Assembly (NCBI RefSeq): GCF_050948175.1
Contig: NW_027490224.1
Location: 62,001-126,000, forward strand
Direction: 5' to 3'
Source: Xylocopa sonorina
Taxonomy: Eukaryota > Arthropoda > Insecta > Hymenoptera > Apidae
Length of the DNA: 64,000 nucleotides
The notes under the pieces are model-generated. The model did not search any database and was not told where the DNA came from. It saw only the letters and a list, made by a program, of their open reading frames with translations. Below are positions 44,001 to 53,093 of this stretch, one piece after another; the first letter of the stretch is position 1; each line of letters starts with the position of its first letter. The position numbers were made by a program, and so were the translations under genes.

Positions 44001-44059
44001 TGCTTCTTAAAACGAGATATTGCATCTCATATCTATGTTTCATGATAAGATATAATATT
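38067..44059. repeat. Six-monomer higher-order repeat region (1,044 bp)
   Basis: The diagnostic monomer CGAAGCAATAGAGTTCAAATG occurs with its GAAG at 38,067, 39,111, 40,155, 41,895, 42,939 and 43,983. Spacings are 1,044, 1,044, 1,740, 1,044 and 1,044 bp, that is 6, 6, 10, 6 and 6 monomers. Units at 41,971-43,014 and 43,015-44,058 are adjacent and nearly identical, and the unit at 38,143 matches them. Each holds in order the CTACGATTC monomer, GAACGTGAATG, CCTACGTAGCGTAG with TTCTGAAAACG, CTAGGTATCG, TTCATTGTGAAGAG and CACATGAACTG. This is the closest thing to a classical higher-order repeat in the window. Confidence 0.88.
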
Positions 44060-46075
44060 CATTGTGAAGTGTTATGCATTCCTCGTCTACGATTCAAATG
44101 AATGTAAATGCGACACTTCCTTGCAAGGAAATAGCGTTTGCAAATGTCTACGTATCGTAGCAATAGAGTTCTAATGCTTCTTAAAACGCGATATCGCATC
44201 TCATTTCTATGTTTCATGGTAAGATATAATATGATTTGCGGAGTGTTATGTATTCCTCGCCTACACATCAAATGAATATGAATGCGACACTTTCTAGCTA
44301 GGAAATAGCGTTTGCAGATGCCTACGTATCGTAGCAATAGATTTCTAATGCTTCTTAAAACGCGAGATCGCATCCCATTTCTATGTTTCATGGTAAGGTA
44401 TAAAATGATTTGCGAAGTGTTATGTATTCCTCGTCTACACTTCAAATGAATGTAAATGCGACACTTCCTTGCTAGGAAATAGCGTCTGCAGATGTCTAGG
44501 TATCGTAGCAATAGAGTTCTAATGCTTCTTAAAACGCGATATCGCATCTCATTTCTATGTTTCATGGTAAGATATAATATGATTTGCGAAGTGTCATGTA
44601 TTCCTCGTCTACACTTCAAATGAATGTAAATGCGACACTTCCTTGCAAGGAAATAGCGTTTGCAAATGTCTACGTATCGTAGCAATAGAGTTCTAATGCT
44701 TCTTAAAACGCGATATCGCATCTCATTTCTATGTTTCATGGTAAGATATAATATGATTTGCGAAGTGTTATGTTTTCCTCGTCTACACTTCAAATGAACG
44801 TGAATGCGACACTTTCTCGCTAGGAAATAGCGTTTGCAGATGCCTACGTATCGTAGCAATAGATTTCTAATGCTTCTTAAAACGCGAGATCGCATCCCAT
44901 TTCTATGTTTCATGGTAAGGTATAAAATGATCTGCGAAGTGTTATCTATTCCTCGTCTACACTTCAAATGAATGTAAATGCAACACTTCCTTGCTAGGAA
45001 ATAGCGTCTGCAGATGTCTAGGTATCCTAGCAATAGAGTTCTAATGCTTCTTAAAACGCGATATCGCATCTCATTTCTATGTTTCATGGTAAGATATAAT
45101 ATGATTTGCGAAGTGTTATGTTTTCCTCGTCTACACTTCAAATGAACGTGAATGCGACACTTTCTCGCTAGGAAATAGCGTTTGCAGATGCCTACGTAGC
45201 GTAGCATTAGATTTCTAATGCTTCTTAAAACGCGATATCGCATCTCATTTCTATGTTTCATGGTAAGATATAATATGATTTGCGAAGTGTTATGTATTCC
45301 TCGTCTACATATCAACTGAATGTAAATGCGACAGTTCCTTGCAAGGAAATAGCGTTTGCAAATGTCTACCTATCGTAGCAATAGTGTTCTAATGCTTCTT
45401 AAAACGCGATATCGCATCTCATTTCTATGTTTCATCATAAGATATAATATGATTTGCGAAGTGTCATGTATTCCTCGTCTACACTTCAAATGAATGTAAA
45501 TGCGACACTTCCTTGCAAGGAAATAGCGTTTGCAGATGTCTACGTATCGTAGCAATAGAGTTCTAATGCTTCTTAAAACGCGATATCGCATCTCATTTCT
45601 ATGTTTCATGGTAAGATATAATATGATTTGCGAAGTGTTATGTATTCCTCGTCTACACATGAACTGAATGTAAATGCGACACTTCCTTGCAAGGAAATAG
45701 CGTTTGCAAATGTCTACCTATCGTAGCAATAGTGTTCTAATGCTTCTTAAAACGCGATATCGCATCTCATTTCTATGTTTCATGATAAGATATAATATGA
45801 TTTGCGAAGTGTCATGTATTCCTCGTCTACACTTCAAATGAATGTAAATGCGACACTTCCTTGCAAGGAAATAGCGTTTGCAAATGTCTACGTATCGTAG
45901 AAATAGAGTTCTAATGCTTCTTAAAACGCGATATCGCATCTCATTTCTATGTTTCATGGTAAGATATAATATGATTTGCGAAGTGTTATGTTTTCCTCGT
46001 CTACACTTCAAATGAATGTAAATGCGACACTTCTTTGCAAGGAAATAGCGTTTGCAGATGTCTACGTATCTTAGC
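44059..46075. repeat. Satellite segment duplicated 23 monomers downstream (4,002 bp)
   Basis: The block recurs at 48,061-50,077. Rare shared variants are CTTTCTAGCTAGG, GATCTGCGAAG, ATGCAACACTTCC, GTAGCATTAGATTTC, GACAGTTCC and TTTCATCATAAG, each offset by 4,002 bp. Beyond about 50,070 the homology switches to an offset of 3,480 bp (20 monomers), which implies that exactly three monomers are missing from the right copy. Confidence 0.88.
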
Positions 46076-49000
46076 AATAGAGTTCTAATGCTTCTTAAAA
46101 CGCGATATCGCATCTCATTTCTATGTTTCATGGTAAGATATAATATGATTTGCGAAGTGTTATGTATTCCTCGCCTACACTTCAAATGAATGTAAATGCG
46201 ACACTTCCTTGCAAGGAAATAGCGTTTGCAAATGTCTACGTATCGTAGCAATAGAGTTCTAATGCTTCTTAAAACGCGATATCGCATCTCATTTCTATGT
46301 TTCATGGTAAGGTATAATATGATTTGCGAAGTGTTATGTTTTCCTCGTCTACACTTCAAATGAACGTGAATGCGACACTTTCTCGCTAGGAAATAGCGTT
46401 TGCAGATGCCTACGTAGCGTAGCAATAGATTTCTAATGCTTCTGAAAACGCGAGATCGCATCCCATTTCTATGTTTCATGGTTAGATATAAAATGATTTG
46501 CGAAGTGTTATGTATTCCTCGTCTACAGTTCAAATCAATGTAAATGCGACACTTCCTTGCTAGGAAATAGCGTCTGCAGATGTCTACGTATCTTAGCAAT
46601 AGAGTTCTTATGATTCTTAAAACGCGATATCGCATCTCATTTCTATGTTTCATGGTAAGATATAATATTATTTGCGAAGTGTTATGTATTCCTCGTCTAC
46701 ACATCAAATGAATGTACATGCGACACTTCCTTGCAAGGAAATAGCGTTTGCAGATGTCTACGTACCGAAGCAATAGAGTTCAAATGCTTCTTAAAACGAG
46801 ATATTGCATCTCATATCTATGTTTCATGATAAGATATAATATTCATTGTGAAGTGTTATGCATTCCTCGTCTACGATTCAAATGAATGTAAATGCGACAC
46901 TTCCTTGCAAGGAAATAGCGTTTGCAAATGTCTACGTATCGTAGCAATAGAGTTCTAATGCTTCTTAAAACGCGATATCGCATCTCATTTCTATGTTTCA
47001 TGGTAAGATATAATATGATTTGCGAAGTGTTATGTTTTCCTCGTCTACACTTCAAATGAACGTGAATGCGACACTTTCTCGCTAGGAAATAGCGTTTGCA
47101 GATGCCTACGTAGCGTAGCAATAGATTTCTAATGCTTCTGAAAACGCGAGATCGCATCCCATTTCTATGTTTCATGGTAAGATATAAAATGATTTGCGAA
47201 GTGTTATGTATTCCTCGTCTACACTTCAAATGAATGTAAATGCGACACTTCCTTGCTAGGAAATAGCGTCTGCAGATGTCTAGGTATCGTAGCAATAGAG
47301 TTCTAATGCTTCTTAAAACGAGATATTGCATTTCATATCTATGTTTCATGATAAGATATAATATTCATTGTGAAGAGTTATGCATTCCTCGTCTACACTT
47401 CAAATGAATGTAAATGCGACACTTCCTTGCAAGGAAATAGCGTTTGCAGATGTCTACGTATCGAAGCAATAGAGTTCAAATGCTTCTTAAAACGAGATAT
47501 TGCATCTCGTATCTATGTTTCATGATAAGATATAATATTCATTGTGAAGTGTTATGCATTCCTCGTCTACGATTCAAATGAATGTAAATGCGACACTTCC
47601 TTGCAAGGAAATAGCGTTTGCAAATGTCTACGTATCGTAGCAATAGAGTTCTAATGCTTCTTAAAACGCGATATCGCATCTCATTTCTATGTTTCATGGT
47701 AAGATATAATATGATTTGCGAAGTGTTATGTTTTCCTCGTCTACACTTCAAATGAACGTGAATGCGACACTTTCTCGCTAGGAAATAGCGTTTGCAGATG
47801 CCTACGTAGCGTAGCAATAGATTTCTAATGCTTCTGAAAACGCGAGATCGCATCTCATTTCTATGTTTCATGATAAGATATAATATGATTTGCGAAGTGT
47901 CATGTATTCCTCGTCTACACTTCAAATGAATGTAAATGCGACACTTCCTTGCAAGGAAATAGCGTTTGCAGATGTCTACGTATCGAAGCAATAGAGTTCA
48001 AATGCTTCTTAAAACGAGATATTGCATCTCATATCTATGTTTCATGATAAGATATAATATTCATTGTGAAGTGTTATGCATTCCTCGTCTACGATTCAAA
48101 TGAATGTAAATGCGACACTTCCTTGCAAGGAAATAGCGTTTGCAAATGTCTACGTATCGTAGCAATAGAGTTCTAATGCTTCTTAAAACGCGATATCGCA
48201 TCTCATTTCTATGTTTCATGGTAAGATATAATATGATTTGCGGAGTGTTATGTATTCCTCGCCTACACATCAAATTAATGTGAATGCGACACTTTCTAGC
48301 TAGGAAATAGCGTTTGCAGATGCCTACGTATCGTAGCAATAGATTTCTAATGCTTCTTAAAACGCGAGATCGCATCCCATTTCTATGTTTCATGGTAAGG
48401 TATAAAATGATTTGCGAAGTGTTATGTATTCCTCGTCTACACTTCAAATGAATGTAAATGCGACACTTCCTTGCTAGGAAATAGCGTCTGCAGATGTCTA
48501 GGTATCGTAGCAATAGAGTTCTAATGCTTCTTAAAACGCGATATCGCATCTCATTTCTATGTTTCATGGTAAGATATAATATGATTTGCGAAGTGTCATG
48601 TATTCCTCGTCTACACTTCAAATGAATGTAAATGCGACACTTCCTTGCAAGGAAATAGCGTTTGCAAATGTCTACGTATCGTAGCAATAGAGTTCTAATG
48701 CTTCTTAAAACGCGATATCGCATCTCATTTCTATGTTTCATGGTAAGATATAATATGATTTGCGAAGTGTTATGTTTTCCTCGTCTACACTTCAAATGAA
48801 CGTGAATGCGACACTTTCTCGCTAGGAAATAGCGTTTGCAGATGCCTACGTATCGTAGCAATAGATTTCTAATGCTTCTTAAAACGCGAGATCGCATCCC
48901 ATTTCTATGTTTCATGGTAAGGTATAAAATGATCTGCGAAGTGTTATGTATTCCTCGTCTACACTTCAAATGAATGTAAATGCAACACTTCCTTGCTAGG

Positions 49001-50176
49001 AAATAGCGTCTGCAGATGTCTAGGTATCGTAGCAATAGAGTTCTAATGCTTCTTAAAACGCGATATCGCATCTCATTTCTATGTTTCATGGTAAGATATA
49101 ATATGATTTGCGAAGTGTTATGTTTTCCTCGTCTACACTTCAAATGAACGTGAATGCGACACTTTCTCGCTAGGAAATAGCGTTTGCAGATGCCTACGTA
49201 GCGTAGCATTAGATTTCTAATGCTTCTTAAAACGCGATATCGCATCTCATTTCTATGTTTCATGGTAAGATATAATATGATTTGCGAAGTGTTATGTATT
49301 CCTCGTCTACACATCAACTGAATGTAAATGCGACAGTTCCTTGCAAGGAAATAGCGTTTGCAAATGTCTACCTATCGTAGCAATAGTGTTCTAATGCTTC
49401 TTAAAACGCGATATCGCATCTCATTTCTATGTTTCATCATAAGATATAATATGATTTGCGAAGTGTCATGTATTCCTCGTCTACACTTCAAATGAATGTA
49501 AATGCGACACTTCCTTGCAAGGAAATAGCGTTTGCAGATGTCTACGTATCGTAGCAATAGAGTTCTAATGCTTCTTAAAACGCGATATCGCATCTCATTT
49601 CTATGTTTCATGGTAAGATATAATATGATTTGCGAAGTGTTATGTATTCCTCGTCTACACATGAACTGAATGTAAATGCGACACTTCCTTGCAAGGAAAT
49701 AGCGTTTGCAAATGTCTACCTATCGTAGCAATAGTGTTCTAATGCTTCTTAAAACGCGATATCGCATCTCATTTCTATGTTTCATGATAAGATATAATAT
49801 GATTTGCGAAGTGTCATGTATTCCTCGTCTACACTTCAAATGAATGTAAATGCGACACTTCCTTGCAAGGAAATAGCGTTTGCAAATGTCTACGTATCGT
49901 AGAAATAGAGTTCTAATGCTTCTTAAAACGCGATATCGCATCTCATTTCTATGTTTCATGGTAAGATATAATATGATTTGCGAAGTGTTATGTTTTCCTC
50001 GTCTACACTTCAAATGAATGTAAATGCGACACTTCTTTGCAAGGAAATAGCGTTTGCAGATGTCTACGTATCTTAGCAATAGAGTTCTTATGATTCTTAA
50101 AACGCGATATCGCATCTCATTTCTATGTTTCATGGTAAGATATAATATGATTTGCGAAGTGTTATGTATTCCTCGT

Positions 50177-50180
50177 CTAC
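50177..50180. repeat. Target site duplication, left (CTAC)
   Basis: CTAC directly precedes the 5' LTR and is repeated directly after the 3' LTR. Removing the element and one CTAC restores an ordinary satellite stretch, CCTCGTCTACACATCAAATG, which occurs elsewhere in the array (for example near 35,210). Four-base duplications are common for insect Ty3/Gypsy elements. Confidence 0.95.
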
Positions 50181-50182
50181 TG

Positions 50183-50190
50183 TGACGTCA
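50183..50190. promoter_or_regulatory. CRE/ATF-like palindrome TGACGTCA at LTR start
   Basis: The perfect 8-bp palindrome TGACGTCA matches the consensus cyclic-AMP response element bound by CREB/ATF bZIP factors. It lies two bases inside the LTR and is repeated at 57,648-57,655. It overlaps the LTR terminus needed for integration, and in the 3' copy it is also inside the pol frame, so the match may reflect those constraints rather than transcription control. Confidence 0.4.
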
Positions 50191-50598
50191 GGCGTAGCGC
50201 CTGCCACCCATTACATACGTCAGCATCCTCGTAACCTCCAGCATCGACCCCTGGACACAGGCAACCTGCAATACTCGCCTGAAGTATCGGCAACCAACAG
50301 AGTTCGCGCGCGCACGACCGCACGCACTCAGTCGTACCTGCAAGGACCGCTGTCTCGCTCGCACCTACGAGCAACCCTATCGCCCTCTCATCAGGAATTC
50401 CGCCCAACAGAGAGAAGAAGCCGCAGTCCGTCGCCGCAATGGGGACTTTTCCAGTTCAGGGAATCTACGTTGCCTGAACCTACGTACTATTTTTAGAATA
50501 AGCCTATAATACTCATAGATATAAGTACTCGACACGAATTGTAACACACCACAACACACATGTAATTCTAAGTCCTTATTCTTAAGATTAGACGCTAG

Positions 50599-50841
50599 AT
50601 GCGCCCAGGCTATCGGCACGAGCCGCTAGCCCCACCACGAGCCGCGAGTCCCCACTCGCTGGACCGCGCGCTCCCTACCACGAGCGCCTGCGACCGTAGC
50701 GCCTCGCGAACCGAGGAGGTCCCAGACGCGCCTCGAGAGAGACATTCGGGTCCTCGGGCTTCTAGAGTTAACATCGATCTTCCATCTCAAGCCGCCTCAA
50801 TGTGGGGTCTAGGCTACGCGTTGCTATTTCCATTTTACTAG
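50599..50841 (+). other. 80-codon open frame in LTR, unrecognised
   Basis: An ATG-started frame lies in the GC-rich part of the LTR and is repeated identically at 58,064-58,306. The predicted peptide is rich in Arg, Ser, Pro and Ala, with no domain I recognise. High GC alone can keep such a frame open. I list it because it is duplicated and not overlapped by gag or pol, but I doubt it is a gene. Confidence 0.15.
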
Positions 50842-51160
50842 TTCTAACTTAGAATAATTTCACTTTTGTACACTTTAACTTAGAATATATTTTACTTTAG
50901 CTACTAAATCCAATCTACAAGTTCTTTTACCAGTTCTACTAGTTCCTATTCCAATAATTACTAAATCTAAACATAATATACTAGTTCTTACGTTAAAACA
51001 TTATTCTTAAACTACGAATTCTACGACGTGTTCCTTCCAACAACTGGGTTGCGTTTGTTCACCTTGAAGGAGTATAGAACTCAGCTTTGCGACGTTGCGA
51101 TAGAGCGGACCGCCGCTTATCCTTCTGAACATTGCCTGAAAGTACAGAAAAACTGGGTGA
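50842..51160. other. AT-rich LTR stretch without a gene
   Basis: An AT-rich part of the U3-like region contains several CTAGTTCT- and TACTAGTTC-like short repeats and ACTTAGAATA duplicates (about 50,867 and 50,879). I see no plus-strand coding signal. It is repeated at 58,307-58,625. It may hold enhancer or promoter elements, but none is recognised. Confidence 0.5.
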
Positions 51161-51535
51161 ATGAAACGTGGATCCGGTTCGCGAAGAACACGACGCGCGG
51201 GTCGTAAGAATTTTATACGTTCACTTGTTCGTGAATACCTGGGAGATACACCCCGAGTCCTCGTACCGCAGCAGCCTGTCGTCATCGTTCCGGTTCAGTC
51301 ACAGTTTTCCGAAACCCCGATCAACGCTGATTCGCCTGCCTCTGCAGCCAACGTCTCTGCAATATCCACAGTCTCCGCTGAATCTACTCTGCATCCAGAC
51401 CGCTGTTTCCCGTTTTGCTGGAAGTTAATCGAAGTCACCGTCAACATCAACCGACCGATCGCTGCATCGATACCTACCAACGACCCTCGACGCACATTCT
51501 ACCTGCGTATCGAGACTGAAGCCAGCGAAAGGTAA
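51161..51535 (+). other. 124-codon open frame in LTR, unrecognised
   Basis: An ATG-started frame near the right part of the LTR is repeated at 58,626-59,000. The peptide begins with a very basic stretch (Lys/Arg-rich, residues 2-17), followed by a Val/Pro/Gln segment and a Ser/Ala-rich middle. I recognise no family. The stop overlaps a splice-donor-like GGTAAGG, so the frame could be a leader exon or could be untranslated. It may equally be chance. Confidence 0.2.
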
Positions 51536-51537
51536 GG
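51530..51537 (+). promoter_or_regulatory. Possible 5' splice donor in LTR
   Basis: AGGTAAGG closely matches the eukaryotic 5' splice site consensus AG|GTRAGT. It overlaps the TAA that ends the 124-codon LTR frame and is repeated at 58,995-59,002. It could be used only by transcripts starting upstream of it, which conflicts with the TATA box at 51,629 being the sole promoter. No matching acceptor has been assigned. Confidence 0.25.
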
Positions 51538-51628
51538 CTTTTCCATCATATCGCGAGTGTTTTTACCGCGTCGCGTAAGCCAAAAATATCGGACCCGGTC
51601 GTAACGCGTTCCCGCGGACCGAAACCCG

Positions 51629-51636
51629 TATAAATA
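51629..51636 (+). promoter_or_regulatory. TATA-like box in 5' LTR
   Basis: TATAAATA in the context CCCGTATAAATAGG is a strong match to an RNA polymerase II TATA box. It lies only 55 bp before the LTR end, so transcription starting 25-30 bp downstream would leave an R-U5 of about 30 nt, which is unusually short. Either U3 occupies nearly the whole LTR, or the true start is upstream and this match is fortuitous. Confidence 0.5.
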
Positions 51637-51691
51637 GGCTCGTGTCGTGAAGCCTCCGGATAAACGAAAAATTCTTTCGCCGGACGTGACA

Positions 51692-51764
51692 TAAAATTGG
51701 TGACAGCGGTGGGATTATCGCGCTTACCTTGCTTTAATTCGACTGTTAGGGTACGCGAACAGCC
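51692..51764 (+). promoter_or_regulatory. Gag leader with tRNA primer binding site
   Basis: The leader between the 5' LTR and gag is short, at 73 nt. TGGTGACAGCGGTGGGATT at 51,698-51,716, six bases after the LTR, begins with the TGG expected for pairing to a tRNA 3' CCA end and would prime minus-strand synthesis. The implied 19-nt tRNA end resembles insect tRNA-Leu 3' ends as I remember them, with about one mismatch; that identity is tentative. Confidence 0.8.
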
Positions 51765-53093
51765 ATGGCTACGCGCACGCCAGTTAAACGCACGCGTCTC
51801 CAATCACAAAAAGACACCGCCAATGAAACCGAACACCGCCGAGTCCTAGAATTTCATGACGCGCCCGCTACAGACGCCGCCGCCGTTCCTATAAATCCGA
51901 TAGCTTCGACTTCTGCGAATAAAGACAAAGAACAGACGATCGCAAATTTAACGCGTCAAATGGAATTATTACGACAGGAATTAGATTCTCTACGCGTCAA
52001 TCAGTCAACCAACGCCGAAGCAATTTCTTTTGGCACGCCTCGTACGCAAACGTTCGCACCATCCATATCCGACACCCTAACACCGCATTCCGATAAACTT
52101 TCTTTCCGTGAAGCCCTTGAAAGCGTCCCAATATTCGACGGAAAAAATATTCCAGTGCTGCAGTTTATCCGGGCATGTAAACGAGCCAAAGAAATAGTTT
52201 CACCCGAGGCAGAACCTTCGCTAACGCGGTTAATAATCAATCGTCTTCGGGGTCGAGCTTACCTGGCGGTCGAGGACGAACCGTGCACCTCGATCAGGCA
52301 ATTAGCCGACGTTTTACGGTCAGCCTTTGGCTCACTAAAATCTACCGACCACTACCGCGGAGAATTGACGAACACCTTCATGCGTCCCGGTGAACACATT
52401 TTAGATTTCATAGGCCGTATCAAAGATTTGCGGAACGCAGCAATTGACTGCGAACGATATGACCCCGCGGAATTAATTACCTCTCGTTCCGGTATCGATG
52501 CTCTCACTTTGAGATGCTTCTGTGATGGGCTTATTCCTGAGATTCGCTTAGCCATGAATAGCCGTTTGTATGAAAACTTTAACGACGCGTTTGCCCACGC
52601 GAAAGAATTATACCGTCGCTATGAATTAGACAAAGACCGACTCGTTACGTCGCGCCAGCGTAGCGAACCCTCATTTAACGAACGCCGTATAGAAAATTTC
52701 TGCAGTAAATGCAATAGCCGAAATCATAGTACGCGTGATTGTAGAGTCAATAATAATCCACGGCCGTACGTTACTTACCCTCGCGACGAACCGCCGAGGG
52801 ATCCGCGCCGATTCCAAGACAATAGACCTCAAATAACGGGACCTCCGCGCGGTCAGTCTGCGCCGCGCGACCGATTCGAAACCACTTGCCGTTATTGCAA
52901 GTATCCAGGGCACACTATCGATGAATGTCGAAAACGTATTTATAACAATTCAATCGCAAATAGAACCGCAGGAAATGATATCCGCCCGCGTCAGGGAAAC
53001 GAGAACGGCCTCCAGACCCGCCGCGAGACGGTACGCGAGGCCGCATTCAATCACAACGTTCTCGCACTAACGGAGGAGAACGACGGAATATAA
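51765..53093 (+). CDS. gag: Gag polyprotein (capsid-nucleocapsid)
   Basis: This 442-residue structural protein packages element RNA into particles. A Leu-rich heptad segment at about residues 50-80 is likely a coiled coil. The central region (about 110-285) has the Trp-poor helical look of retrotransposon gag capsids. Two CCHC zinc knuckles of the CX2CX4HX4C type lie at residues 313-326 and 375-388, separated by an Arg/Pro-rich stretch, and would bind RNA. The ATG is the first after the leader and has G at -3 and G at +4, a good context. The frame ends at TAA 53,091-53,093, overlapping the pol frame, which is open from 52,979. A slippery heptamer at 52,994-53,000 lies 31 codons before the stop. 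No break is visible. Confidence 0.95.
   Translation: MATRTPVKRTRLQSQKDTANETEHRRVLEFHDAPATDAAAVPINPIASTSANKDKEQTIANLTRQMELLRQELDSLRVNQSTNAEAISFGTPRTQTFAPSISDTLTPHSDKLSFREALESVPIFDGKNIPVLQFIRACKRAKEIVSPEAEPSLTRLIINRLRGRAYLAVEDEPCTSIRQLADVLRSAFGSLKSTDHYRGELTNTFMRPGEHILDFIGRIKDLRNAAIDCERYDPAELITSRSGIDALTLRCFCDGLIPEIRLAMNSRLYENFNDAFAHAKELYRRYELDKDRLVTSRQRSEPSFNERRIENFCSKCNSRNHSTRDCRVNNNPRPYVTYPRDEPPRDPRRFQDNRPQITGPPRGQSAPRDRFETTCRYCKYPGHTIDECRKRIYNNSIANRTAGNDIRPRQGNENGLQTRRETVREAAFNHNVLALTEENDGI
52994..53065 (+). promoter_or_regulatory. -1 ribosomal frameshift signal between gag and pol
   Basis: GGGAAAC at 52,994-53,000 is split in the gag frame as G GGA AAC, the canonical X XXY YYZ arrangement for a -1 slip; the same heptamer is known at gag-pro junctions of type D retroviruses. 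After a 5-nt spacer, CGGCCTC (53,006-53,012) pairs with GAGGCCG (53,037-53,043), a 7-bp stem with six G-C pairs. In its loop GCGAGA (53,023-53,028) can pair with TCTCGC (53,060-53,065), which would form an H-type pseudoknot. The pol frame lies in -1 relative to gag and opens at 52,979 after a TGA at 52,976-52,978, so the slip must occur between 52,979 and 53,093. The signal sits inside that interval. Pairings were found by eye and not energy-scored. Confidence 0.85.

Larger units (their letters stand above)
1..50180. repeat. 174-bp satellite array, left arm
   Basis: This is a head-to-tail tandem array of about 288 monomers of exactly 174 bp. Recurrent landmarks such as CTACGTATCGTAG, GCGATATCGC and TTCCTTGCAAGGAA recur at the same phase throughout. 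For example, the variant site CTACCTATCGTAG lies at the same position modulo 174 near 475, 34,580, 45,370 and 49,720. A typical monomer has 63 G+C of 174 (36%) and 9 CpG against 5.7 expected from its base counts. Monomers differ mainly by substitutions that define subfamilies. I see no host gene and no insertion other than the retroelement at the right edge. The length (one nucleosome plus a short linker), homogeneity and dyad symmetries resemble centromeric or pericentromeric satellites, but function cannot be read from sequence alone. Confidence 0.98.
50181..51691 (+). repeat. 5' long terminal repeat (1,511 bp)
   Basis: It starts TGTGACGTCA and ends GGACGTGACA, giving imperfect terminal inverted repeats (TGTGACGTC against TGTCACGTC). 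It is long for an insect Gypsy element. From the left it holds a TGACGTCA palindrome, a region whose plus-strand frame is the same as the C-terminal end of pol, a GC-rich part with an 80-codon frame, an AT-rich part (about 50,840-51,050), a 124-codon frame and a TATA-like box near the right end. I see no canonical AATAAA. Confidence 0.97.

Noticed and set aside
478..50133. Dozens of minus-strand open frames encoding 58-residue Arg/Lys/Cys-rich repeats
   Set aside because: They follow from a 174-bp period divisible by three. Some of the apparent starts are not ATG (for example 9,819, where the minus-strand codon is TTG), stops are distributed by subfamily, and no recognisable fold or gene signal exists. 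Treated as satellite, not as protein genes.
1..50180. CRISPR-like regularly spaced repeats
   Set aside because: The whole 174-bp unit is conserved, including the intervals between palindromes. There are no unique spacers and no cas genes, and the context is eukaryotic.
51007..51285. Minus-strand 92-codon frame in the LTR (and copy at 58,472)
   Set aside because: It overlaps the plus-strand 124-codon frame in GC-rich sequence, has no recognisable domain and is likely a shadow.
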